From Mya arenaria (taxonomy: Eukaryota; Mollusca; Bivalvia; Myida; Myidae): a stretch of 64,000 nt of DNA. Shown here in pieces: positions 22,701-32,454 of this stretch; position 1 is the first letter of the stretch; each line of letters begins with the position of its first letter. The notes beneath the pieces are model-generated. The model was not told where the DNA came from and did no database searches. It saw only the letters and a list, made by a program, of their open reading frames with translations. Where the stretch lies: assembly GCF_026914265.1 (NCBI RefSeq), contig NC_069124.1, positions 88,861,733-88,925,732 of the forward strand, in the 5' to 3' direction. Made by a program: the position numbers and the translations under genes.

Positions 22701-25310
22701 TAATTTCCAATTATATATTTATTTAAATTTATAAAACATTTCTTTATTTTTTTTTCACATTTTTTGTCATAATTTACTGAAGTCCAGTGTTCTGTTTTGA
22801 TCAAGGCAAGTACATGTAACAACAAAGGAATTTAAAAGTAGTTCTGAAAGTTGATATTTTCACTCCTTTAATATTTTGCAGTGGAAATATCAAATTGATA
22901 TTTTCACTGTTGTTATTTCACTGTTAAAACCCCATATTTCATCGTAAAGCATGAAAGAAAATGAAGTATTCATGAGTGACCTTGAACTTTGTCTGTTGGT
23001 GGAGTATGACGTTGTAGACGCGGGCGTAGTGGAGGGCAAGGGCCGAGTAGACGGCAAACATAGAAAACGCATCCTCGTCGTCTGCCGTGAAACACCGCCC
23101 GTTCAATCTGCAGGAAGCAATGGACAGAAAAGGTACAGAGATGGGAAGGTTGCTTTACATAGCCGACCATCATTATGTGTTATTTTTCGTATCAGAATGC
23201 AACCTAAATTTTCTGCCAAGGAAATGACAGATCCTAGGCTTAATCGTTAAGAAATCAGCTTTTGCGGGTGTTTAAGGTCCGCCTGCTGCCATTCATCCTA
23301 AACAAAACTGACAAAATTTTGTCAAATCACGTTTTATGTTTATGGCAATGTATTATTTTGATGATATACATGTTCAAGTATGTATAAAATATAATTTTGG
23401 CTAGTTGAAATTAATTATTGTGACCTTAATGAGCCTTTGTCATCAAGCCACTGTGCTCACTCCGTTCATTCTTAAGATTATAACTTCATGTCATCTGACT
23501 AATATACTCAATGATTTTAACGATACTTCACTAAGGTTTAATTCTAGCTAATTATCCTTCAAATTCTAGTATACCTGTTGATAAGCTGTACGACGCCAAT
23601 GACGCCATTCTTGCCTTGTATAGGCATACACAGGATATTGCGAGTCCGGTAGCCTGTCTTCTGGTCTACTTCCGGGTTGAAACGCTTGTCACTGTACGCG
23701 TCACGTATGTTCACCGTCTAAAATAAAACATAAAAATGGTTTATCTATTTTGAAAGGAAATCAGTAATAACATTGCAAACAAATTGAGAATCAGACATTG
23801 TTAGCCACTCGCCTGCCCAGTTCGTGCCACGTATCCGCTGATGCCCTTGTTGATAGAGAAGCGGATCTGTGAGGCCTTCGTGTACACAGGGCGGCCCTCC
23901 TCGTCCGTGGCGCCCTCGTCGAAGTAATCTGCGAACAACTCCTTCCGTTCTTCATCCACAAGCAGCAGCCCGCACCGGTCCGCGCTCACCAATTCCTTCG
24001 TGAACGTCATGATGTTCGTCACGACGAGGTCCACGTTGACGACGTCATCGAACATGACACGCGTCGTCTCCAGCAGAAAGCCATGAAGCCGGGTTTGTAT
24101 GTTCAGCAGCTGGGTAAATTTTTTACATTTATTAAACCTATGCTTATTCAGGTTCTACAGTGTTTACAAACCCATACGCAAAAATGACGTGCACATCTAC
24201 AAACAAACATGCAGCGATGTGCAAGTAAATTAAATAACTTGGAAAAATAACCAATATATATATATTTGCTTTAGATGGCTTCGAAAAAATGTTTCAATGT
24301 TTCAAACTGACATAAGGTTGTTGTCTATTTAGTGGGAGGGGGGGGGGGGGGGGAATACATTTTTAGCGCCAGCTATAGTATGAAGTATAATCGGCTTTGG
24401 TTGGAATGAAAAAAAAAAAAACCTTATTGCGTTTCATTTTCTGCACGCAGGCGCTGACCCAGCTGAGGATGGCGTTGGTGACCTCGAACTCGACCTTGGA
24501 GAAGGGGTCGTGGTCCCAGCCACGCGAGAACTCAACCACGGCGTAACAGCGGCCGGTGTCCAGCAGGATGGGGACCCCTATCACGTGATGGACTCGTTCC
24601 TCTCCTAAACGCACACCTGATATATGGAGATTAAACATATCGACATCTTATACTGCTAAACTTTAATTAATTGATATACAACTAGTTAAAAAAAAAAAAA
24701 AAGAATCAACTCTTTGTTTACCTTTCGGAAACCGCGAGTCTTGTTGCAGGTCGGCGACATTTACGCTTTTAGCTGTAGTTGCGACATGCGCTGACACCGT
24801 CAACTTGAGGCCGGTGGGACCTACACGTTTCCACTCTGTCGTCGAGCCAGGCATATACAGGGACATTTCACTATTCGTGTCGTCCAAATAGTACAAGTTG
24901 TAAATGTCGGCAAATATAATGTTAGCGACCACACCGCAGATTTCGTGCATCTTCGCGCAGATGTCAGAATCACTGGAACATTCTACGATCCTTCGAGCAA
25001 GTTGTTCTATGCCGATCTCACTATATACCATTCCGAGACCGTTACTATCGGCACGTTGATTGAATGTGCACTTGGCAACCGTGGATGGCAGAGTGCGTTT
25101 CCGTTGGAGCAGCTGTTCAAGGTAGTCGACGGATGCGGTTTCGTCTAGGTATTCCTCGAGGACGGCTGGGTAGCGCGCCAAGAACTCACGGACCTGATTT
25201 GCAGCCATTGCATCGTCCGGATACCGGGATCTCCAGCGCTCTGATGAGCGAAATTGAGACCTGTGTGGTATGCGCTTGCCGACGTACATGTTGTTAGCCG
25301 GAGAGCTCAT
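19785..25310 (-). CDS. PDE10A: PDE10-like dual 3',5'-cyclic nucleotide phosphodiesterase, copy B
   Basis: Nine exons join in phase to 800 residues: 25310-24722, 24616-24423, 24109-23813, 23717-23575, 23107-22981, 21254-20680, 20515-20299, 20147-20067, 19964-19785. Start is the first ATG of the frame (25310, G at -3). Domains follow copy A: lead-in [24 protein letters not shown] ([24 protein letters not shown]), then the catalytic domain with YHNWEH (His about 539), [10 protein letters not shown] (about 578), [18 protein letters not shown] and the purine Gln in PNQQIGF. All key residues are kept, so an active enzyme is likely. Exons of 143, 127, 217 and 81 bp have exactly the same size as in copy A. 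Copy B has an extra intron inside GAF-A, lacks the intron of copy A in GAF-B (its 297 bp exon equals 164+133), and reads through the last junction to a different basic tail. Intron 23718-23812 starts with GC (CAG|GCGAGT). Confidence 0.93.
21411..21583. mobile_element. Fold-back (MITE-like) element in PDE10 copy B intron
   Basis: Left AGGGTTATTACTACTGCGTT, TTGATCCGG, TGTATTCGACTC is mirrored on the right by GAGTCGAATACGACA, CCGGATCAAAACACAGTACT, AATAACCCT. Arms of about 50 bp enclose a short centre. No coding capacity. Confidence 0.7.
21798..21924. mobile_element. Second fold-back element in the same intron
   Basis: ATTTGTTTATTTCAGTGTAA then GATCGTAT at 21798-21825 is mirrored at 21897-21924 (ATACGATC, TTACACTAAAATAAACAAAT) with about 1 mismatch in 28. 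Between lie TTTTCACGAGTGG and CCACGAGCGAAAAT, also inverted. Length 127 bp. Confidence 0.7.
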
Positions 25311-25424
25311 TGCTAACGCTTGGAAAATAAGTTGGAGCAAGTCTCGGCGCTACAGTTATTAATCGATCATTTTTTAAACTTTAAGGATTCATTTGCTTTG
25401 ATCGTGGCGTACGTAACTAAGGTA

Positions 25425-25640
25425 ATGACGTTATATGTCATGACGTCAATACTATACAATTATTTACTTATAAAAGTGTGAAATGTGCTGTCATACTGAC
25501 CAAAAATTATTTATTGCATAAAATAATTATTTTGCGGTCAGTATTAACTGCATAATTCACAGCTAATAAGTAAATAACTGTTTTATTAAAAAATAGCATA
25601 AATGGACTTTTCCAGCGTTATTATGACGTCATATAAAACT
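25425..25640. promoter_or_regulatory. Palindromic segment with two full CREs upstream of PDE10-like copy B
   Basis: TGACGT at 25426-25431, TGACGTCA at 25441-25448 and again at 25624-25631. The proximal motifs are 116-138 bp before the ATG at 25310. The two TGACGTCA sites are near the ends of an imperfect palindrome whose arms share ATTTACTTAT/AAGTAAATAA and whose core is ATACTGACC...GGTCAGTAT. It may be a fold-back element that brought the sites. Regulation by cAMP is inference. Confidence 0.4.
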
Positions 25641-25840
25641 TTTTCCGGTCTATAACTAGACAGATCAATATGGCATTTTATTCGGTCTCCGAAAATCGCG
25701 CTTCGTACAATCATGGAAAGTTTATTTATAGATCATGTAACAGTTTGCTATTTGAGGTCGATAAATTGGGGCCCTATGATCCTTCGTTTGAATTATTCGC
25801 AAACGTATAGGATATATGTACAGAACGTGTTGTAAACGTA

Positions 25841-26297
25841 CACCATTTCTTATTTCTTTTATTGAATGGTTTATGAAAAGTTTATGAAAAGTTTTAAGTG
25901 TATAATGCAATTTCAATAAAGCGGAATCAAAAATATAAGTATACAATACTTTTAATTAAAATTGAAAATAAATAATCGTAAAAGTGCCATTTTTTAAGGA
26001 ACTATTTGACGTCGATAGTGATTTAAAATTACTGCGCTTTATGACGTCAGTACACAACGTCGCACGCGCTTTTTGGTGAAATGTACAAAAGTGCGTTTCC
26101 TTCGTCAAATTGTCAACAAATTCAGAATTTTAGGTATGCAAGAAAAAATATCAATCATGTTTTTCCGGTCTGGATCGAAAATTCCGACCCTCGGGCACGC
26201 TGCGTGACCGGTAACTCAGCAAGCCTCGTTACCGGCTTACGGGGCGTGCCCTCGGGTCGGATTTTTCTATCCGTACCGGAAACACATGATATATACT
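25841..26297. repeat. Dispersed repeat with long 3' hairpin, copy 2
   Basis: Homologous to 6298-6710 along its length. The hairpin end is cleaner here: 26154-26290, arms of about 62 bp (ATCATGT...CCGACCC...GGCACGC...CCGGTAAC against GTTACCGGC...GCGTGCC...GGGTCGG...ACATGAT) around a loop of about 12 bases. The (TTCTA)n microsatellite begins directly at its 3' end. Confidence 0.7.
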
Positions 26298-26446
26298 TCT
26301 ATTCTATTCTATTCTATTCTATTCTATTCTATTCTATTCTATTCTATTCTATTCTATTCTGTTATATTATCTATTCTATTCTATTCTATTCTATTCTATT
26401 CTATTCTATTCTATTCTATTCTATTCTATTCTATTCTATTCTATTT
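26298..26446. repeat. Microsatellite (TTCTA)n
   Basis: About 29 pentanucleotide copies with one interruption (TGTTATATTATC near 26359). It starts where the hairpin repeat ends. Confidence 0.98.
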
Positions 26447-26805
26447 TAGAGCTTTGTCCAATTAAAGTGCGCTACAAGAAATCATGGTCGTAAAAAGACT
26501 AGACGCCTGTTGTTCCCAAGGTCGGTGAATACAGTATTTTCTAAAAAAACATAGATTTGTCAATACTAGCTAGACCAATACATCATTTTACATGATTAAA
26601 GAAATATACCCAACAATCATTTTGTCACACTTGCTGTCTCAGCTGAGTTTTCCCTGTAAAGCAAAGATCATGCGGAAGGTTTTTTTTTAACACCGCGCAA
26701 GTCTTTCTAACCTCTCCAACAATGTTTTAGACAACGCGCTGTAATTTTCGGCAGTTATCTCTTTCAAAAGTTTCCTTCCATCAATTGCATCACCGATGTT
26801 TAAAA
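26447..26805. other. Intergenic, no feature recognised
   Basis: Unique-looking AT-rich sequence between the pentanucleotide array and the 48 bp array. No gene or element recognised. Confidence 0.5.
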
Positions 26806-28925
26806 GAAACCATTAGCAACAGCCGAAAGGACATACAACGGACTGAATCTACCAAAACAATAGGCAGCAGCCAGACAGATATACTACGGGCAGAATGAAC
26901 CGGAACAATAGGCAGCAGCCGGACAGATATACCACGGGCAGAATGAACCGGAACAATAGGCAGCAGCCGGACAGATATACCACGGGTAGAATCTACCGGA
27001 ACAATAGGCAGCAGCCGGACATATATACTACGGGCAGAATCTACCGGAACAATATGCAGCAGCCGAACAGACATATTATCACTAGCGGATTCAGGGGGGG
27101 GGGGGCGCCTATAATCGTCCATTTTACTTTTTATTTTAATATAGGAGAAGAAAAGTTATAAAATACGCCCAAAATGCACCATTTCGGAATAGAAATTGTT
27201 AAAATTTTCTAGGGGGAGGACCCCAAGCCTCCGTGACAACACTCTAAACTAAATTAGTTTTGTTTTTGAGGGAGGGGCGCAAGTTAAAAGGGTACGCCCA
27301 TAAGTTACACCCCCTCTTACATCGAATTCTGGATCCACCCCTGATTACGGGCGGAACCTACCCCAATTTTGGGCAACAGCCGAACAGACATACAACGGCC
27401 TGAACCGACCGGAATAGGTTACAGCAGAACAGACATACTACGGCCAGAACCGACCGGAATCGGCAACATTCGAACAGATATACTACGGCCTGAACCGACC
27501 GGAATAGGCAACAGCAGAACAGACATACTACGGCCTGAACCGACCGGAATAGGCAACAGTCGAACAGACATATTACGGCCTAAACCGACCGGAATAGGCA
27601 ACAGCAGAACATACATACTACGGACGGAACCGACCGGAATAGGGAACAGCAGAACAGGCATACTACGGACGGAACCGATCGCAATAGGCAACAGCAGAAC
27701 AGACATACTACGGACGGAACCGACCGGAATAGGCAACAGCAGAACAGACATACTACGGACGGAACCGACCGCAATAGACAACAGCAGAACATACATACTA
27801 CGGACGGAACCGACCGCAATAGACAACAGCAGAACAGACATACTACGGACGGAACCGACCGGAATAGGCAACAGCAGAACATACATACTACGGACGGAAC
27901 CGACCGCAATAGACAACAGCAGAACAGACATACTACGGACGAAACCGACCGGAATAGGCAACAGCAGAACATACATACTACGGACGGAACCGACCGCAAT
28001 AGACAACAGCAGAACAGACATACTACGGACGGAACCGACCGGAATAGGCAACAGCAGAACATACATACTACGGACGGAACCGACCGGAATAGGCAACAGC
28101 AGAACAGGCATACTACGGACGGAACCGATCGCAATAGGCAACAGCAGAACAGACATACTACGGACGGAACCGACCGCAATAGGCAACAGCAGAACAGACA
28201 TACTACGGACGGAACCGACCGCAATAGACAACAACCGAATAGACATATTACGGGCGGAACCGACCGGAACAATAGACAACAGTCGAACATACAAACTACG
28301 GATTGAATAGACCGGACCAATAGGCAACTGCCGAACAGACATACAGCGGACTAAACAGACTGGAACAATAGGCAGCAGCCGAACAGACATACTACGGCCT
28401 GAACCGACCGGAACAAAAGGCAACAGCCGAACATACATAATACGGACTAAACCGACTGGAACAAAAGGCAACAGCCGAACAGACATAACACGGATGGAAC
28501 CGACTGGAACAATAGGAAACAGCCGAGCAGACATACTTAGTACGGTACCGACAGGGACAATATGCAACAACCGAACAAACATACTACGGACGGAGCCGAC
28601 CGGAATGATAGGCAATAGTCAAACAGGCATTCTACGGACGGGACCGACCTGAATAATAGACAACAGCCGAACCGACATACCACGGATAGACCTGACAGGA
28701 ACAATAGGCAACAACCAAATAGACATACTACGGACGGATCCAATCGGAATAATGGGAAACGAACACACATACTAAGGACGGAAACGACAGGAATAATAGG
28801 CAACAACCGAACAGACATACTACGGACGGAACAGACCGGAACAAGATGCAACAGTCAAATAGATATACTACGGACGACAACGTCAGGAATTCTAGGTTAT
28901 AGCCAAACAGACACAATACGGACGG
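26806..28925. repeat. Minisatellite, 45/48 bp units (interrupted)
   Basis: Left part 26806-27078 has 48 bp units (CCGGAACAATAGGCAGCAG, CCGGACAGATATACCACGGG). The main part from about 27346 has 45 bp units (GGAATAGGCAACAGCAGAAC, AGACATACTACGGACGG), returning to 48 bp variants after 28250 and decaying to 28925. Both periods are multiples of three and the unit has no stop in several frames, so overlapping frames of 313 codons (+) and 398 codons (-) stay open; neither shows a known fold. Confidence 0.96.
27079..27345. mobile_element. hAT-like MITE insertion in the 45/48 bp array
   Basis: About 265 bp unlike the array interrupt it. Left end contains GGATTCAGGGG followed by a G-run, right end GGATCCACCCCTG, so the termini are CAGGGG-type inverted repeats as in hAT elements. 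The same sequence recurs inverted at 47188-47450 (AAATGCACCATTT versus TGGTGCATTTTGGGCG, GCGCAAGT, AATTTC). A clean 8 bp target duplication was not found. Confidence 0.55.
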
Positions 28926-29034
28926 AACCGGCGGAAAAAATAGACCTCAACCCACTTTAACAACAATAGCCATGGTCCCGAAGAATAGACACCGACCGGA
29001 ACAATAGACAGCAACCCACATTCCGACCGAAACC

Positions 29035-30235
29035 ATAGGCATCAACCTACATAAACTGACTGGTTAGATAGACAGCAACCCACATAAACTGACTGGTACA
29101 ATAGACAGCAACCCACATAAACTGACCGGTACAATAGACAGCAACCCACATAAACTGACCGGTACAACAGACAGCAACCCACATAAACTGACCGGTCATA
29201 AACTGAACGAAACAATAGGCTGCAGCCCACGTAAACCGAACGGAACAATAGACAGCAACCCACATAAACTGAACGAAACAATAGGCTGCAGCCCACATAA
29301 ACTGAACGGAACAATAGACAGCAACCCACATAAACTGAACGAAACAATAGGCTGCAGCCCACATAAACCGACCGGAACAATAGACAGCAACCCACATAAA
29401 CCGAACGAAACAATAGGCTGCAGCCCACATAAACCGAACGGAACAATAGACAGCAACCCACATAAACTGAACGAAACAATAGGCTGCAGCCCACATAAAC
29501 CGACCGGAACAATAGACAGCAACCCACATAAACCGATCGAAACAATAGGCTGCAGCCCACATAAACCGAACAGAACAATAGACAGCAACCCACATAAACT
29601 GAACGAAACAATAGGCTGCAGCCCACATAAACCGACCGGAACAATAGACAGCAACCCACATAAACCGAACGAAACAATAGGCTGCAGCCCACATAAACCG
29701 AACGGAACAATAGGCAATGATCCACACAAACCGACCAGAACAATAGACATCAACCAATATAAACCGACCGGAACAATAGACAGCAACCCACATCAACTGA
29801 CCGGGACAAAAGAGAGCAACCCACATCAACTGACCGGAACAATAGGCAGCAACCCACATAAAATGAACGAAACAATTGGCTGCAGCCCACATAAACCGAC
29901 CGGAACAATAGACAGCAACCCACATAAACTGAACGAAACAATTGGCTGCAGCCCACATAAACCGACCGGAACAATAGACAGCAACCCACATAAACTGACC
30001 GGAACAATAGGCTGCAGCCCACATAAACTGAACGAAACAATAGGCTGCAGCCCACATAAACTGACCGGAACAATAGGCACTGATCCACATAAACCGAACG
30101 AAACAATAGGCAGCAACCCATATAAACCGACCGGAACAATATACATCAACCCACATCAACCGACCGGAACAATAGACAGCAAGCCACATCAACTGACCGG
30201 AACAATAATTAGCAACCCACATTTACCGACGGGAA
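29035..30235. repeat. Minisatellite, 33 bp unit, partly 66 bp higher order
   Basis: Units of 33 bp such as CAATAGACAGCAACCCACAT plus AAACTGACCGGTA. In the middle, units alternate between a GACAGCAACCC type and a GGCTGCAGCCC type, giving a 66 bp higher-order period. About 36 copies. Shares the core ACCGGAACAATAG(A/G)C with the neighbouring 45/48 bp array. The 391-codon minus frame is a by-product of the period. Confidence 0.96.
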
Positions 30236-31178
30236 CAATTTCCAAAACAGACAAAATACGCAAAATGAAATGTGTACTTAATGCGTTTTTTGAGACAGCT
30301 TTTAGCGATGAAAATGACAAACTCAACGTACTGGTCATAGTTTTGTTAATGGCGGGAGTAACAGATCCAGATGATTGAAATATGAATGTTGGTGCCAACG
30401 AGAAGCTTTTCTTGATTTATTTTAATACTAATGCAAAAAAGCTGGTTGAATACATGAGAATTGCAAAGTGTTTGTATGTTTTTTATTTACTATTTCTGTA
30501 CAGCAACACTATCGAGCGATATTTTTTTTATAGTTTCAAGCTTTATTTATAATAAACCAGAAGGTCCTAGACTCATGAGGCATAAAGTGCGCAATGGTGA
30601 CAAAAGCAAATAATAAGTATTTGTGCGGTAACATTAATTAATAATTTTCATGACAATGCCTATTATACTAGACTGTTACAAAATGTCTATTTGACATATT
30701 GTGGAAAGCTTTGTAAACAAATACACTCAAATTCTTCAATTTCCTTCATTTTAAGTAATAATTAGCTCTTTAAATTTGTGCATACTGGGATGTCGTAAAT
30801 AATAGGATGGCAATAAAGATTTTCGAATGTCATTATGATCGTATGCATCAGCAGTGGTATTTCCACCCATAAACAATAAAATGTGTGCAAAATAACATGG
30901 TGAAAAGTTTATCATCCGCGGCAAGTTTTAATGTTGTACATGAATGTGCATTAAAGGTGGACTCTGACCAAGCTAATCAAAATGTCCGTTTGCAAGTCAA
31001 CAAGTGATACAGATTTTAACCCCGCTGTTCAGGCTGCATGTTTGCATAGTTGTAATCAAACCGTTTATATATGTGATAAGATCAATCACGTTTATGTTTA
31101 CTTAATCAAAAAGATAAGATCTTGCTCACACTCAATGAATTATCAATATCATTTGTGATATTTCCTCTTATTCAACAT
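30236..31178. other. Intergenic / 3' UTR side of the oxygenase gene
   Basis: AT-rich. The + frame at 30240-30378 that continues the repeat frame (KMKCVLNAFFETAFSDEND) resembles nothing known. TTTATT stretches near 30542 could be distal poly(A) signals of the leftward oxygenase gene. No other feature. Confidence 0.4.
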
Positions 31179-32180
31179 TCAAAACTCTGGTAAAACTTTA
31201 TATTCAAAATATTTCTTAATGTACTTGACTTGTTGGATCATCCATGGTCCGTATTTTTCCACTTTATGTTCCGGTCCTTTGCCAGTTGCTAACGACATGA
31301 AATTCTCCCCAATGTCTCCGTCGTATGAAGGTTCAAGGAAAAATGGCACGGAGAACCGGTCGACGCCGATATCCAGGACGCGGTGGCGGGTCGCTTTGAA
31401 GCGACCGCCCATCATACGGGAGAAGACGTCTCCAATGTTCATCACGAAACTCTTAGGCCGAGGCTCCACCGCCTTCCACTTGCCATCTGCCGTTATCACC
31501 TCGAGTCCCGTGAAGTGGAACGTGTAGAGGAGTGTCAGGAAGTTGGAGTCCGTGTGGTCAGGTGTGGTTACCACCTTCCCGTCCTCAATTTTGGCGTTTT
31601 CCGGCGGCGCACCATCCCAGGGCGGGTAGTGCATTAGGCGGAACGTTGTGCACGGCCGGTCTGCGAATATATTGTCAAAGGCGTGCTCATCTATCCCCAG
31701 CCCGACGGCAGCCAGCCGGAGAATATCCAGGCTGGCGTTATGAAGAATGGTGTAGCAGTTGCTCATGAACTCTTTAAACGGATAAGTGCCGTCTTCCTTT
31801 GGCCATACAGATGGCTCATAGAACCAGTTGCCCGGCTTTACAGTGGGGTCGCCTGGGGTTATGTCCCTGCCGAATTCAAACCCCTCCTTTCTGCTTGGTT
31901 CGCCCTCCACCACCGGAAAGTAGCCCCTGTAAACGTTAGGATTCGTCTCGTTCCAGTGTTTCCTCATCAGTCCATTTCTTACGTCCATCGGCAATCCGAA
32001 GAACCACTTGCAGCCGTCCATCAGCTTTTCGAAGTCAATGCCATGAATGTTGTCTATGTACAAGAAGCCGACGTTCTCGAGGGCGTCCACAACTTCCGCC
32101 GCTACGGCTGCCTTGTCCACCTTTGCCCGATCCAAGTCCACGATGGGCAACCGGAACTGATTCGCGTCTCCAGAACTCAT
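31179..32180 (-). CDS. Isopenicillin-N-synthase-like 2-oxoglutarate/Fe(II) dioxygenase
   Basis: Single coding exon, 333 residues. The ATG at 32180 is directly preceded by TATTTCAG on the coding strand, so a 5' UTR intron with its acceptor just before the start codon is likely; the in-frame codons upstream lack an ATG of better quality. N-terminal DIOX_N-type region (LPIVDLDRA, VVDALENVGFLYI) is followed by the double-stranded beta-helix core with the iron triad H209-x-D211 (TPDHTDSNFLTLL) and H266 (TRHRV), and the 2-oxoglutarate-binding R275-x-S277 (DRFSVPFF). Such enzymes couple oxidation of a small molecule to 2-oxoglutarate decarboxylation. The substrate is unknown for the animal members; plant and fungal relatives make hormones and antibiotics. 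Intronless coding sequence but no sign of decay. It may be cytosolic, as no signal peptide is seen. Confidence 0.9.
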   Translation of the reverse strand: MSSGDANQFRLPIVDLDRAKVDKAAVAAEVVDALENVGFLYIDNIHGIDFEKLMDGCKWFFGLPMDVRNGLMRKHWNETNPNVYRGYFPVVEGEPSRKEGFEFGRDITPGDPTVKPGNWFYEPSVWPKEDGTYPFKEFMSNCYTILHNASLDILRLAAVGLGIDEHAFDNIFADRPCTTFRLMHYPPWDGAPPENAKIEDGKVVTTPDHTDSNFLTLLYTFHFTGLEVITADGKWKAVEPRPKSFVMNIGDVFSRMMGGRFKATRHRVLDIGVDRFSVPFFLEPSYDGDIGENFMSLATGKGPEHKVEKYGPWMIQQVKYIKKYFEYKVLPEF

Positions 32181-32454
32181 CTGAAATACCCAAAACGAAA
32201 AGATGAAACGAGAGATTTTGTCAAACATGAGCCATGTTGTCAAGAATATTTGGACAACTGAATGAAATATGCATGGACCGAAATGACGGCTGATTTGGCA
32301 TTGACATTGGATGCCTTTGAAGAAGTTTTAAGATTATAACCATTCAAAATGAGAGAATAGTAGTTACAGTTTTTAATCATGTTCCGATGATGACTGATAT
32401 TTGCAGATAAACATGTATCCTCTTACAAGCAGGGAATAAGTATTCATGACGTCA

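Noticed and set aside
26081-26449. 122-codon + frame
   Set aside because: Runs through the hairpin repeat and the TTCTA microsatellite; no domain.
27369-28615. Long frames of 313 (+) and 398 (-) codons in the 45/48 bp array
   Set aside because: Frames are open on both strands and in several phases at once because the period is a multiple of three; hydrophobic or polar monotony without known domain.
29042-30378. Frames up to 391 codons in the 33 bp array, and a + frame running into unique sequence to 30378
   Set aside because: Same period effect; the unique tail resembles nothing and has no splice or start context.
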